The position numbers and the translations under genes were made by a program. Below are positions 1 to 6,045 of a stretch of 6,045 nt of DNA, piece after piece. Each line of letters begins with the position of its first letter. Position 1 is the first letter of the stretch. The DNA comes from Candidatus Sabulitectum sp. (GTDB lineage Bacteria; Fermentibacterota; Fermentibacteria; Fermentibacterales; JCC-6): positions 1 to 6,045 of the forward strand of contig JAGLQD010000275.1 in the NCBI GenBank assembly GCA_023136985.1, written 5' to 3'. The notes below the pieces were generated by a model. That model was not told where the DNA came from. It worked only from the letters and a program-made list of their open reading frames with translations, and did not search any database.

Positions 1-763
1 TTATTGTGTGCATGGTGGAAATTACATAGAGAAAATCCCTGGTTTCATCCTCATGCTTGATATGCCAGTTCATCCATGAAAGCACACCTCTGGGGTCAAC
101 CTGCTGCAGGGTAGGTTGCCAGACGCTGTCTGATGGATGATTGAGTTCCGGTCTGTAAACACTGTCCATTTCCTGAGTGAACAGACTTGGCATGAAGTTG
201 TCGTAAGCGGAGCTGTCGTTAACCATACGGTTCCATTGCCAGGCAGGAGCTTCATCGTAACCGTAATAGAGCCAGACACTGTGAGAATCCTGATTGAACA
301 TTGCTTCCAGGTCTTGTGCAACATCCTCCATCATGGCTTTCATCTCAGAAGCATAGTGTTTGCTAATAAGAGTATCGGAGGTACATGTGTGCGTAGCATC
401 AATTACATAGCCGTCCCATCCCGGCCTTGCATAGGCCGAGTCTGAAGCCATATCAAACATGTGAGAATACCATTTTGTTATGGATGTAAGATTCCACGGG
501 TTAACAAGAGTAATCATTCCTGTTGTGTCTCCTGGAAGAACTACTGTTTCAAGAATATCCTCGGCATTGTAGAACTGCCTGCTCAAGCCGTCAAAATTGT
601 TCCACGATAGGAAGCAGAAGAACTCAGTATCAATATCATCAATGGCGGGTTTTAACCCAATAACGGGAATTGTGTTTGCAGGTGGGCTGTCAGAGTAAGA
701 GAGAGCTGTTATTGACAGAAGAGTTAGAAGAAGAAGCCTTCCGAGTGACAATTTCGATTCCAT
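1..763 (-). CDS. Secreted protein of unknown function, possibly glycoside-hydrolase-like (5' part only)
   Basis: The minus-strand frame is open from an ATG at 763 to the left edge, giving 254 codons without a stop, so the C-terminus is missing. Residues 1-24 look like a signal peptide: Lys4 and Arg9, a Leu-rich core, then an Ala-Leu-Ser-Tyr-Ser region. The mature part is rich in Trp, Tyr, Asp and Ser, as extracytoplasmic proteins often are. A segment YYGYDEAPAWQW (166-177) resembles the Tyr-x-Tyr-Asp-Glu-x-Pro stretch at the end of a beta strand in some glycoside-hydrolase-like TIM barrels, where the acid would be Glu171. That link is weak inference. The ATG at 763 was chosen because AGGA lies 4 bases upstream (768-771). 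An in-frame ATG at 787 has no ribosome binding site and would place nine residues before the signal peptide. It is transcribed away from hisS, so it is a separate unit. The coding call is secure; the function is not. Confidence 0.75.
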   Translation of the reverse strand, partial: MESKLSLGRLLLLTLLSITALSYSDSPPANTIPVIGLKPAIDDIDTEFFCFLSWNNFDGLSRQFYNAEDILETVVLPGDTTGMITLVNPWNLTSITKWYSHMFDMASDSAYARPGWDGYVIDATHTCTSDTLISKHYASEMKAMMEDVAQDLEAMFNQDSHSVWLYYGYDEAPAWQWNRMVNDSSAYDNFMPSLFTQEMDSVYRPELNHPSDSVWQPTLQQVDPRGVLSWMNWHIKHEDETRDFLYVISTMHTI

Positions 764-793
764 TGTTTCCTGCTTTCTGGCTACCATGATTAA

Positions 794-822
794 AATATAC
801 AGTTTACCAGTGAATATGGCAG
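794..822 (-). promoter_or_regulatory. Candidate sigma70-type promoter for the secreted-protein gene
   Basis: Read on the minus strand, CTGCCA (822-817, 4 of 6 matches to TTGACA) is followed after 17 bases by TATATT (799-794, 5 of 6 matches to TATAAT). The -10 lies about 30 bases before the ATG at 763. A copy of the CAGTGAATAT element (808-817) sits in the spacer and touches the -35. Assigned by eye from consensus only, and the sigma factor preference of this organism is unknown. Confidence 0.4.
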
Positions 823-828
823 CGCATA

Positions 829-837
829 GGGGGGGGG
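829..837. repeat. Run of nine G residues in the intergenic region
   Basis: Nine consecutive Gs lie just upstream of the candidate -35 (817-822) of the minus-strand gene. Long G tracts can change length by slipped-strand mispairing and thereby alter promoter output. They are also a common place for sequencing or assembly length errors. The sequence shows only the tract; variability is not visible. Confidence 0.6.
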
Positions 838-949
838 ATGTCAAGTGACAGTGATATTCTGGAAAGCAGGCAGAGACTTCCTTAATCTTCAGCTAAAGAA
901 TGCTTCACCGCAGGGAACTCAGGCAGTGAATATTCTTTCTTCTGCGGGG

Positions 950-978
950 TTGCACAGGGGCAAATTAGAGGGTAGAAT
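950..978 (+). promoter_or_regulatory. Candidate promoter for hisS and the downstream genes
   Basis: TTGCAC (950-955, only the first three bases match TTGACA) is followed by a 17-base spacer and TAGAAT (973-978, 5 of 6 matches to TATAAT). The -10 lies 56 bases before the hisS ATG at 1035, which leaves a leader of about 45-50 bases. No T-box hallmarks or attenuator hairpin were recognised in that leader. The right arm of the GAATATTC inverted repeat (974-984) overlaps the -10, so a protein bound there would block polymerase. The -35 is poor, so an activator or a different promoter is possible. Confidence 0.35.
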
Positions 979-1022
979 ATTCACAGTATTTTGAGGTTTT
1001 GCGTCAGACAGGCATTATGTGT

Positions 1023-1028
1023 AAGGAG
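1023..1028 (+). promoter_or_regulatory. Ribosome binding site that sets the hisS start
   Basis: AAGGAG ends 6 bases before the ATG at 1035. It lies inside the reading frame if the alternative starts (TTG at 999 or ATG at 1017) are used, and neither of those has a comparable site. This fixes 1035 as the likely start and gives an N-terminus, MALSTKPLSGMRQRLP, of the kind normal for HisRS. Confidence 0.8.
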
Positions 1029-1034
1029 CTTTAT

Positions 1035-2330
1035 ATGGCACTCTCCACCAAGCCTTTGAGCGGCATGCGCCAGAGGCTCCCCCAGGAGTTCAGAGTAGAA
1101 AAATATGTTACTGAAACTCTTTCTCTCTCATCCGTTCTGGCGGGCTTTGAGGAATACGATGGCCCTGTTATTGAACCGCTTGCGCTTTTCGCTGCTAAAT
1201 CCGGTGACGAGTTGGTAGGCAGACAGAGTTATTGTTTTACTGACAGGGGAAAGCGGGAAGTAATTCTGCGACCGGAAATGACCCCTTCTCTTGCCCGTAT
1301 GGTTGCTGCTCAGGGGGAACTGCAGCTGCCTGTACGCTGGTTTTCCACGCCGCTTTGTTACAGGTATGAAAGACCGCAGCGAGGCAGAGTTCGCGAGTTT
1401 CTTCAGTTCAATCTGGACATTCTGGGTTCAGAAAAACTCGCAGCTGAACTTGAAGTTATTCTTGTTCTGCAGGGAATCATGGTTTCCTTCAAGGCACCAT
1501 CTTCCATATACAGAATTGGCTGGTCCAGCAGAAGGTTCATGACTGATGCGCTTAGTCGGTGTGGAGTAAAAGAGGAACATTCAGCAGCGGTATTCTCTGC
1601 AATTGATAAACGGGATAAGATGAGCGCTGAAAAGTGGGCTGATCTGCTTCTTGGAGCATGTGATAACGATAACGGCGTTGCCACTCAGGTAATTGCCCTT
1701 GTATCTGTACAGTCTCTTTCTGACAACTGGCTTGTTGACCTTATGTCAGGAAGCTCTGCCTTTGAGGAAGTTGTAGAGTTCAACCAGCTTCTTGAAGGGG
1801 TGGGTATACCCAGTGCTGTTTTTTCTCCCGGTGTTGTTCGCGGTCTGGATTACTACACTGGAATAGTCTTCGAGCTGATGGATACAGGTGGCTCGAACAA
1901 CCGCTCTCTCTGTGGAGGGGGCAGGTATGACAATCTTGTTGGTCTGTTCGGCAACAAGAAGATCTCCGGAGTTGGTTTCGGTCTCGGTGTACTGACCTTA
2001 ACTCTCTTTCTGGAAACCTACGGGCTTATCCCCCCGGGCGTGAAGAAAGCTGCACCGGCTGATGTGTACATTGCAGTGGCATCTGCTGATGTTGTTTCCT
2101 CCGCAGGGCGGCTTGCAACATTTCTTCGCAGCCAGGGTATCAGGGTGATGATGGATGTGTCAGGAAAAAAGCTGGGGAAGCAGTTCAATGAGGCTTCCAG
2201 GTACGGAATTGCCTTTGTGGTAACAGTTGGTTCTGAAGAGGTTGCGTCTAACCGGTACAAAATGAAGAATCTTACAGATGGAACGGTATTTACCGGTTCA
2301 CCTGAAGAAATATCCAGGGAGTTGAAGTAA
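1035..2330 (+). CDS. hisS: Histidyl-tRNA synthetase (class II), divergent subtype
   Basis: This enzyme charges tRNA-His with histidine using ATP, in the cytoplasm. The predicted protein has 431 residues, a usual length. Visible landmarks, in order: the N-terminal LSGMRQRLPQEF (8-19); motif 1 region ending in PVIEPLALF (44-52); the histidine-site segment RPEMTPSLARM (79-89); motif 2 RYERPQRGRVREFLQF (110-125); the HisRS insertion region (about 170-255); the diagnostic RGLDYYTG (269-276) with Arg269 equivalent to E. coli Arg259; LCGGGRYD (292-299); and a C-terminal anticodon-binding domain (about 342-431). RPEMTPSLARM and FNLDILG differ from the E. coli type (RPEGTA) and recall archaeal-type HisRS. 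In motif 3 (GVGFGLGVLTL, 312-322), Thr321 occupies the place of the usual class II arginine. The HisZ paralogue is unlikely because the C-terminal domain and RGLDYYTG are intact. It is the first gene of a tight cluster, ending 5 bases before the phosphatase gene. Confidence 0.95.
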   Translation: MALSTKPLSGMRQRLPQEFRVEKYVTETLSLSSVLAGFEEYDGPVIEPLALFAAKSGDELVGRQSYCFTDRGKREVILRPEMTPSLARMVAAQGELQLPVRWFSTPLCYRYERPQRGRVREFLQFNLDILGSEKLAAELEVILVLQGIMVSFKAPSSIYRIGWSSRRFMTDALSRCGVKEEHSAAVFSAIDKRDKMSAEKWADLLLGACDNDNGVATQVIALVSVQSLSDNWLVDLMSGSSAFEEVVEFNQLLEGVGIPSAVFSPGVVRGLDYYTGIVFELMDTGGSNNRSLCGGGRYDNLVGLFGNKKISGVGFGLGVLTLTLFLETYGLIPPGVKKAAPADVYIAVASADVVSSAGRLATFLRSQGIRVMMDVSGKKLGKQFNEASRYGIAFVVTVGSEEVASNRYKMKNLTDGTVFTGSPEEISRELK

Positions 2331-2335
2331 GAGTA

Positions 2336-4618
2336 ATGAGCAAATTCTCTTTTTTGAGCAGTAGAAGGTTTCTAAGAGCAGCCCTTGTTATTCTGGCTCT
2401 GCTAATAGTGCTTCTTCCGTCAAGCTCTCCTGGAAATTCTCTCACCAGGATCACATCCGGTGTTCTAATGGTGATTGCCGGCTTGTTCTTTTACCTGGGG
2501 GCCAGTGAGATCCTCAGCGGACTCAGCCTTTCAAGACGACTGGTTCTTTCTTTCTTTTCCATTGTTCTTCTGTGGGGTCTTACAGGTTTTGTGGGTATTC
2601 TTGATACTCCTGAGATCCTTCCTGTGAACTCCCACAGAGCTGAAAGAATAAGGGAGCTTGGCAGAAGGATTGATAATGTGGCTGAGGAGGGCAGCAGTCA
2701 GGTCAGGAATTTTGTTGATTCCACTTTTACCGGTCAGACCGGTCAATTCCTGGAAACCATTGGCGAAGTCAGCGGCGCTGCAGCAGGTGTTCTTATCGAT
2801 GCTGTACTTACTTCTACCAGCGTTGACACTTCAAGTGGAATGGATGTTTTCTCCAGAGGCAGTCAAAGCACGGAAGCACCTGTAGTGATGATCCCTCTGT
2901 TCCGCCTTGCTATTCTTGCAGTCTCTCTGGTTCTTCTGGCGGCAGTTCGCGGGTTTGTATACATTGACAGAACCCCATTTACAGTTTGGCTTTACAGAAT
3001 TACAGTGGGCATTGCTTTTGTTACTGCTCTTTTTCATGTGATAGGGCTGAACTTTATTCTTATTTCAACAAGCGACATATTTACAGGAATTGAACTGGAT
3101 GTATCAAGTCTTCTTCTGCTTTTTTCTGCAGTGGGGCTTGGATTCTGTCAGAGATGGGTTCAGTATCTTTCCAGAAGAATTAGAATTATTCTTATAGCAG
3201 CAACACTTGTCTGCGTTCTTATGGGGCGTGGGATTTACTATTACCTTGCAGGTAATGTTTTTATGGGTACAGGTGGGCTAGATGTTGCTGTAATACTGAT
3301 TGTTGGCATATACATCTTTTTTGCATTTATCACCATGCTGCTTCAACTGCCCACTGCAAGAATTCTTGAAAAACGTTACAAAGAGCTGGGAACCCTGCAG
3401 GATCTCAGCCAGACTCTTCATTCAAGCTTTGAACCGGATCAGCTGGGGGCGGCGGCAGTCAGGCTTGGTGCAAGACTGACTGATTCTGATTTCTGCTGGT
3501 TCCATATGAATCACGGACAGGGGGAATACTCTTTCGGCAAGAGTCGTGAACTGAGAAATGTCATGAAGAATCTCGGGGAGGAATGGTATTCAGGGGTTGA
3601 GCGCAGAATTGATGTAAACGGCCATGGATTCATGATAAACAACTACAGAAGAAGCTCTCTGAAGAAACTGGAGAAAAGCCCGACCCGCATAGCGTCAATG
3701 GTTGCAGCACCGGTAGAGGTAAGAGGTGAAAGACTTGGTGTAATTGTTGCAGCAAGCGTAAAGCAGTTCTTTTTTGTGGAGTATACAAGAGGATTGTTTG
3801 ACAGTTTTACAAGGCAGATTGCTCAGGCTATTCAAAGTGCCCAGCTGTTCGGAGAGAAGCTGCAGAGGCAGACTCTTGAAAGAGAGCTGGAGCTGGCCAG
3901 AAACATACAGAAGGATCTGCTGCCGGGAAGCCTGCCACAGCCGTCCGGCTGGGAGTTAGCAGCGGTTAGCATTCCTTCAAGGGTTATGGGCGGGGACTAT
4001 TATGATGTAATTGAGCTTCCTGGAGGAAAGCTGGCAGTGGCTATTGCGGATGTATCAGGAAAAGGGGCGGCAGCAGCAATGCTCATGGCATCTCTTCAGG
4101 CCAGTCTTGGTACTCTGCTCAAAGAAGACCTTTCTGTTGAAGTCACCACATCCAGATTGAACGCTGTTCTTTGTGACAGAATGCCTGATGCTACTTTCAT
4201 TACATTCTTTCTGGCATTTATAGATATTGAGAGCGGTGACATCGAGTATTGCTCTGCCGGTCACGATCCGCCGATTCTCTGTCAGGGAAAGGACTTTACC
4301 ACTGTGGACTGCCTGGATCTGGGTGGTTTGATTCTTGGCATAGTTGCTGAAGCAGAGTATCAGATCGGCAGAATCAACATTGCTCCAGGAGGAAGAATGC
4401 TTCTGTACACCGACGGTATAACAGAGACCATGTCTCCCTCGGAAGAACCGTTTGGCGTTGAAAGACTGATCAATATCCTCACCAGGCATTGCGATCAATC
4501 CGGTGAGTCCATCATTGAAACTATTGGTTCACTCGTAGAGCTCTTCCGTGATCAGGGCGATCAGGAAGATGATGTTACAGCACTGGTTGTTGCAAGAGAT
4601 CTGGAAAAAAGTGATTAA
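2336..4618 (+). CDS. Membrane-anchored GAF-SpoIIE/RsbU-type PP2C serine/threonine phosphatase
   Basis: A 760-residue signalling phosphatase. By hydrophobicity there are about eight membrane segments: near 13-28, 38-60, 67-90, 184-209, 217-244, 252-272, 281-303 and 313-338. This leaves a soluble loop at 91-183 predicted to face the periplasm, with both ends in the cytoplasm. A GAF-like domain follows (about 353-500), then a helical linker with ARNIQKDLLPGSLPQ (521-535), typical at the start of RsbU/SpoIIE phosphatases. The metal-binding PP2C residues are intact: MGGDYYD (Asp554, Asp557), IADVSGKG (Asp572), YTDG (Asp693) and DDVT (Asp745/746); the AGHDPP motif is at 641-646. Family members usually dephosphorylate a STAS-domain anti-anti-sigma factor or similar partner, but no such gene lies in the window, so the substrate is unknown. 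The ATG lies 5 bases after the hisS stop with only a weak ribosome binding site (AGGGAG at 2316 is distant), which suggests translational coupling. Family call is sure; the physiological role is not. Confidence 0.92.
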   Translation: MSKFSFLSSRRFLRAALVILALLIVLLPSSSPGNSLTRITSGVLMVIAGLFFYLGASEILSGLSLSRRLVLSFFSIVLLWGLTGFVGILDTPEILPVNSHRAERIRELGRRIDNVAEEGSSQVRNFVDSTFTGQTGQFLETIGEVSGAAAGVLIDAVLTSTSVDTSSGMDVFSRGSQSTEAPVVMIPLFRLAILAVSLVLLAAVRGFVYIDRTPFTVWLYRITVGIAFVTALFHVIGLNFILISTSDIFTGIELDVSSLLLLFSAVGLGFCQRWVQYLSRRIRIILIAATLVCVLMGRGIYYYLAGNVFMGTGGLDVAVILIVGIYIFFAFITMLLQLPTARILEKRYKELGTLQDLSQTLHSSFEPDQLGAAAVRLGARLTDSDFCWFHMNHGQGEYSFGKSRELRNVMKNLGEEWYSGVERRIDVNGHGFMINNYRRSSLKKLEKSPTRIASMVAAPVEVRGERLGVIVAASVKQFFFVEYTRGLFDSFTRQIAQAIQSAQLFGEKLQRQTLERELELARNIQKDLLPGSLPQPSGWELAAVSIPSRVMGGDYYDVIELPGGKLAVAIADVSGKGAAAAMLMASLQASLGTLLKEDLSVEVTTSRLNAVLCDRMPDATFITFFLAFIDIESGDIEYCSAGHDPPILCQGKDFTTVDCLDLGGLILGIVAEAEYQIGRINIAPGGRMLLYTDGITETMSPSEEPFGVERLINILTRHCDQSGESIIETIGSLVELFRDQGDQEDDVTALVVARDLEKSD

Positions 4619-5108
4619 TATTATTGAAATTGAATCAGTTAAGAATTCTATAAACGATGTTCTTAATGCTGCGGATCCTCCAGTTAAGAAACTTCAGAAG
4701 ATATGCGACCTTCTTCGTGAATCAATGGAAGATTATCACTGGGTTGGTTACTATCTTGTTCATGCAGAGTCGGCATCAGAGTTAATTCTTGGTCCTTTCG
4801 CAGGTGACGCCACTGAGTATACCAGAATTGATTTCGGCAGGGGCGTGTGCGGTCAGGTTGCAGATACAATGGCTGCTCGTGTTGTTGATGATGTGAGCCT
4901 GGAACCCAACTATCTTTCATGCAGCCCCGACATCAGAAGTGAGTTTGTTGCTCCTGTAATCTGGAATGGCAAGCTGGTTGGAGAACTTGATCTTGATTCA
5001 GGAACGAAAGCCGCTTTCAGGGAAACTGATGTAGAGCTTCTTAAATGGGTTGCAGAGGTCACCGCTGAAGACGCTGCCCGGGTGGCTGGATTTCATCTTG
5101 CAGAGTAG
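4611..5108 (+). CDS. GAF-domain protein related to free methionine-(R)-sulfoxide reductase (fRMsr/YebR)
   Basis: A 165-residue cytoplasmic single-domain GAF protein, the same size as E. coli YebR. Matching blocks are HWVGYYL (43-49, with Trp44 and Tyr48), LILGPFAG (58-65), RIDFGRGVCG (72-81), SEFVAPV (110-116) and GELDLDS (124-130). fRMsr reduces free methionine-R-sulfoxide. By my alignment from memory, catalytic Cys118 of the family corresponds to Cys104, Cys94 to Cys80, Glu125 to Glu111, and Asp141/Asp143 to Asp127/Asp129, all present. The third redox cysteine (Cys84) is replaced by Tyr70, so it may use only one disulfide pair or act as a ligand sensor. The start chosen is GTG at 4611 with GGA 6 bases upstream; it overlaps the phosphatase stop by 8 bases and matches the family's N-terminus. 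A GTG at 4548 is in frame but would add 21 residues inside the preceding gene. Close packing implies co-translation with the phosphatase. Confidence 0.82.
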   Translation: MINIIEIESVKNSINDVLNAADPPVKKLQKICDLLRESMEDYHWVGYYLVHAESASELILGPFAGDATEYTRIDFGRGVCGQVADTMAARVVDDVSLEPNYLSCSPDIRSEFVAPVIWNGKLVGELDLDSGTKAAFRETDVELLKWVAEVTAEDAARVAGFHLAE

Positions 5109-6045
5109 AATCACAGACAGGTCTGCGCTTCTCGGTTTTATCATCATTGGCATTCTTATAGCAGTCGGTGTGTTCACAGACTCAATCTATCTAATTGCAG
5201 GCGGGCTGATCGTTTCCATGTTTGCCGGTATGTTTCTAGCTTATCCTCCCAGGATGGCTGCTATGTTGTTCGGTGTTCAGATAGTTTTTACAACCGCTTT
5301 TCTGAATAGTTTTACTGTGTATGCCGGCCCTTTTCGGGTGGGCATTGACGACCTGCTTCAACTGTGGATCTTTTTTCTGTGGATCGGAGCATTCATAGAT
5401 GGCCAGGGCAGAGTAGAGTCCACTCGCTCCGGAAAGCTCATCGTTGCTCTTGTGGTTCTTGGCATTATTGCTTTCTTCCGGGGTCTGCTGGCAGGCTATG
5501 AGGCTGAGACAGTAGCAGTATTCACAAAAACTATGCTTGGATATCTGTTCTTTTTTCCGGCTGTGTGGATATTGAAAGATCGCGGGAACATGAGAATACT
5601 GGTATCAACTGTTCTTGTTGCCTCTGTTCTTGCAGCCCTCTGGGTAATTTTTAAGGGTTTTGTTGGCGGGGAAGGAGTTTACCTGCGGGCAACATCAGGT
5701 CTTCGCGTCTCATCCAGAGAGGTTAATGTGGTTGTGGTTGGTCTTTTTCTCATGGCAATGCTGTTGTGGAAAAGGAATAGATCTGTACCACTGCTTCCTG
5801 GTATTGCCACCCTGCTGGTTATGGGTGCAGCAATTCTTCTTGGCCAGTCAAGAGCGCTATGGCTTGCAGTGTCTGCAGGTGTGCTCATGGCTTTCGTTGC
5901 AGACATGAGCAGGGTTGGCAAAGGTGGTTTCAGACTGGGAAGTATGCTTTCAAGGGTTCTTCTTCTGGTGGTGTTTATAGCAGGATCAATTGCTTTTGTA
6001 GCAGCCGCAGGTCTTCTTTCTGCTGGGGATGTGGCTGCAAGAAGC
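5098..6045 (+). CDS. O-antigen ligase/polymerase-like membrane protein (3' end missing)
   Basis: The frame is open from TTG at 5098 to the right edge (316 codons, no stop). The product is strongly hydrophobic, with about ten or eleven membrane segments: near 11-24, 30-49, 54-70, 84-100, 113-130, 144-158, 166-187, 209-224, 232-249, 252-267 and 284-306. The segment GQSRALWLAVSAGVLMAF (249-266) resembles the SR-x-x-W/G-containing helix of the Wzy_C/WaaL O-antigen ligase superfamily. These proteins join or polymerise undecaprenyl-linked glycans on the periplasmic face. An arginine-containing loop (197-207) precedes this region, but the main periplasmic loop and the WaaL histidine would lie beyond the edge. 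TTG at 5098 was chosen because GGA precedes it by 7 bases, an in-frame stop lies about 65 bases upstream, and the next ATG (near 5218) would remove the first membrane segment. It overlaps the previous gene by 11 bases. The superfamily call is moderate; ligase versus polymerase versus another exporter cannot be decided. Confidence 0.65.
   Translation, partial: MQSRITDRSALLGFIIIGILIAVGVFTDSIYLIAGGLIVSMFAGMFLAYPPRMAAMLFGVQIVFTTAFLNSFTVYAGPFRVGIDDLLQLWIFFLWIGAFIDGQGRVESTRSGKLIVALVVLGIIAFFRGLLAGYEAETVAVFTKTMLGYLFFFPAVWILKDRGNMRILVSTVLVASVLAALWVIFKGFVGGEGVYLRATSGLRVSSREVNVVVVGLFLMAMLLWKRNRSVPLLPGIATLLVMGAAILLGQSRALWLAVSAGVLMAFVADMSRVGKGGFRLGSMLSRVLLLVVFIAGSIAFVAAAGLLSAGDVAARS

Larger units (their letters stand above)
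808..986. repeat. Four copies of a CAGTGAATATTCT-like element in the divergent intergenic region
   Basis: The copies are CAGTGAATAT at 808-817, CAGTGATATTCT at 849-860 (one A shorter), CAGTGAATATTCT at 924-936, and AGAATATTCACAG at 974-986 in the opposite orientation. The cores at 926-936 and 974-984 are a perfect 11-bp inverted repeat separated by 37 bases, and each contains the 8-bp palindrome GAATATTC. The first copy lies inside the candidate minus-strand promoter and the last overlaps the candidate hisS -10. This arrangement suits operator sites for a dimeric repressor or activator acting on both genes, but no regulator is identified. A cruciform or hairpin role is possible but less likely given the 37-base loop. 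Confidence 0.45.

Noticed and set aside
137..445. Plus-strand open frame of 102 codons opposite the secreted-protein gene
   Set aside because: The minus strand has a much longer open frame with a ribosome binding site and signal peptide; this one is its shadow.
926..984. Inverted repeat at 926-936/974-984 as an intrinsic terminator
   Set aside because: The arms are AT-rich, the loop is 37 bases, and no T run follows, so it does not fit a terminator.
845..994. Small plus-strand frame of 49 codons from GTG before hisS
   Set aside because: It has no convincing ribosome binding site, covers the repeated elements and the candidate hisS promoter, and its product resembles nothing I know.
999..1034. 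Upstream starts for hisS (TTG 999, ATG 1017)
   Set aside because: Neither has a ribosome binding site. AAGGAG is placed correctly for ATG 1035, and HisRS proteins normally begin close to the LSGMR segment.
979..1034. T-box riboswitch or histidine attenuator in the hisS leader
   Set aside because: The leader is too short for a T-box, no conserved T-box sequence or histidine codon run was found, and no terminator hairpin with a T tract is present.
4055..4498. Long minus-strand open frame of 147 codons opposite the phosphatase domain
   Set aside because: It lies wholly antisense to the conserved PP2C catalytic motifs, and its product is Cys/Ser/His-rich with no domain, as expected of a chance frame.
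4548..4610. Earlier GTG start for the fRMsr-like gene
   Set aside because: It would add 21 residues encoded within the phosphatase's conserved end, while the GTG at 4611 gives the family's normal length and has GGA upstream.
5660..5921. Open frames on both strands inside the O-antigen ligase-like gene
   Set aside because: Both are short, out of frame and lack ribosome binding sites, while the 316-codon frame gives a coherent multi-spanning membrane protein.

Overview
The window looks like a chromosomal piece of a Gram-negative bacterium. GC content is moderate, roughly mid-to-high 40s percent by eye. A periplasmic-type secreted protein, a Gram-negative-style O-antigen ligase/polymerase-like membrane protein and a non-canonical histidyl-tRNA synthetase all fit a deep-branching lineage (for example one of the FCB-type candidate phyla). 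The phylum cannot be fixed from sequence reading alone. No mobile element, CRISPR array, tRNA, rRNA or clear terminator was seen.

Layout. Positions 1-763 (minus strand) hold the 5' part of a secreted protein with a signal peptide, running off the left edge. Positions 764-1034 are a divergent intergenic region. It has a candidate promoter for each direction, a run of nine Gs, and four copies of a CAGTGAATATTCT-like element, two of which form a perfect 11-bp inverted repeat. Positions 1035-2330 are hisS. Positions 2336-4618 encode a 760-residue membrane protein with eight predicted transmembrane segments, a GAF domain and a SpoIIE/RsbU-type PP2C phosphatase domain. Positions 4611-5108 encode a small GAF protein related to free methionine-(R)-sulfoxide reductase (fRMsr). 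Positions 5098-6045 encode a multi-membrane-spanning protein resembling O-antigen ligases/polymerases, running off the right edge.

The four plus-strand genes are packed like one transcription unit: a 5-bp gap, then an 8-bp overlap, then an 11-bp overlap. This couples a housekeeping synthetase to a membrane-bound signalling phosphatase, a redox- or ligand-type GAF protein and a cell-surface polysaccharide protein. A plausible but unproven reading is that the phosphatase senses envelope or cytoplasmic conditions and drives a partner-switching cascade, whose kinase and STAS partners are not in this window. The most distinctive points are the absent motif-3 arginine in HisRS, the loss of one of the three redox cysteines in the fRMsr homologue, and the repeated operator-like element between the divergent genes.
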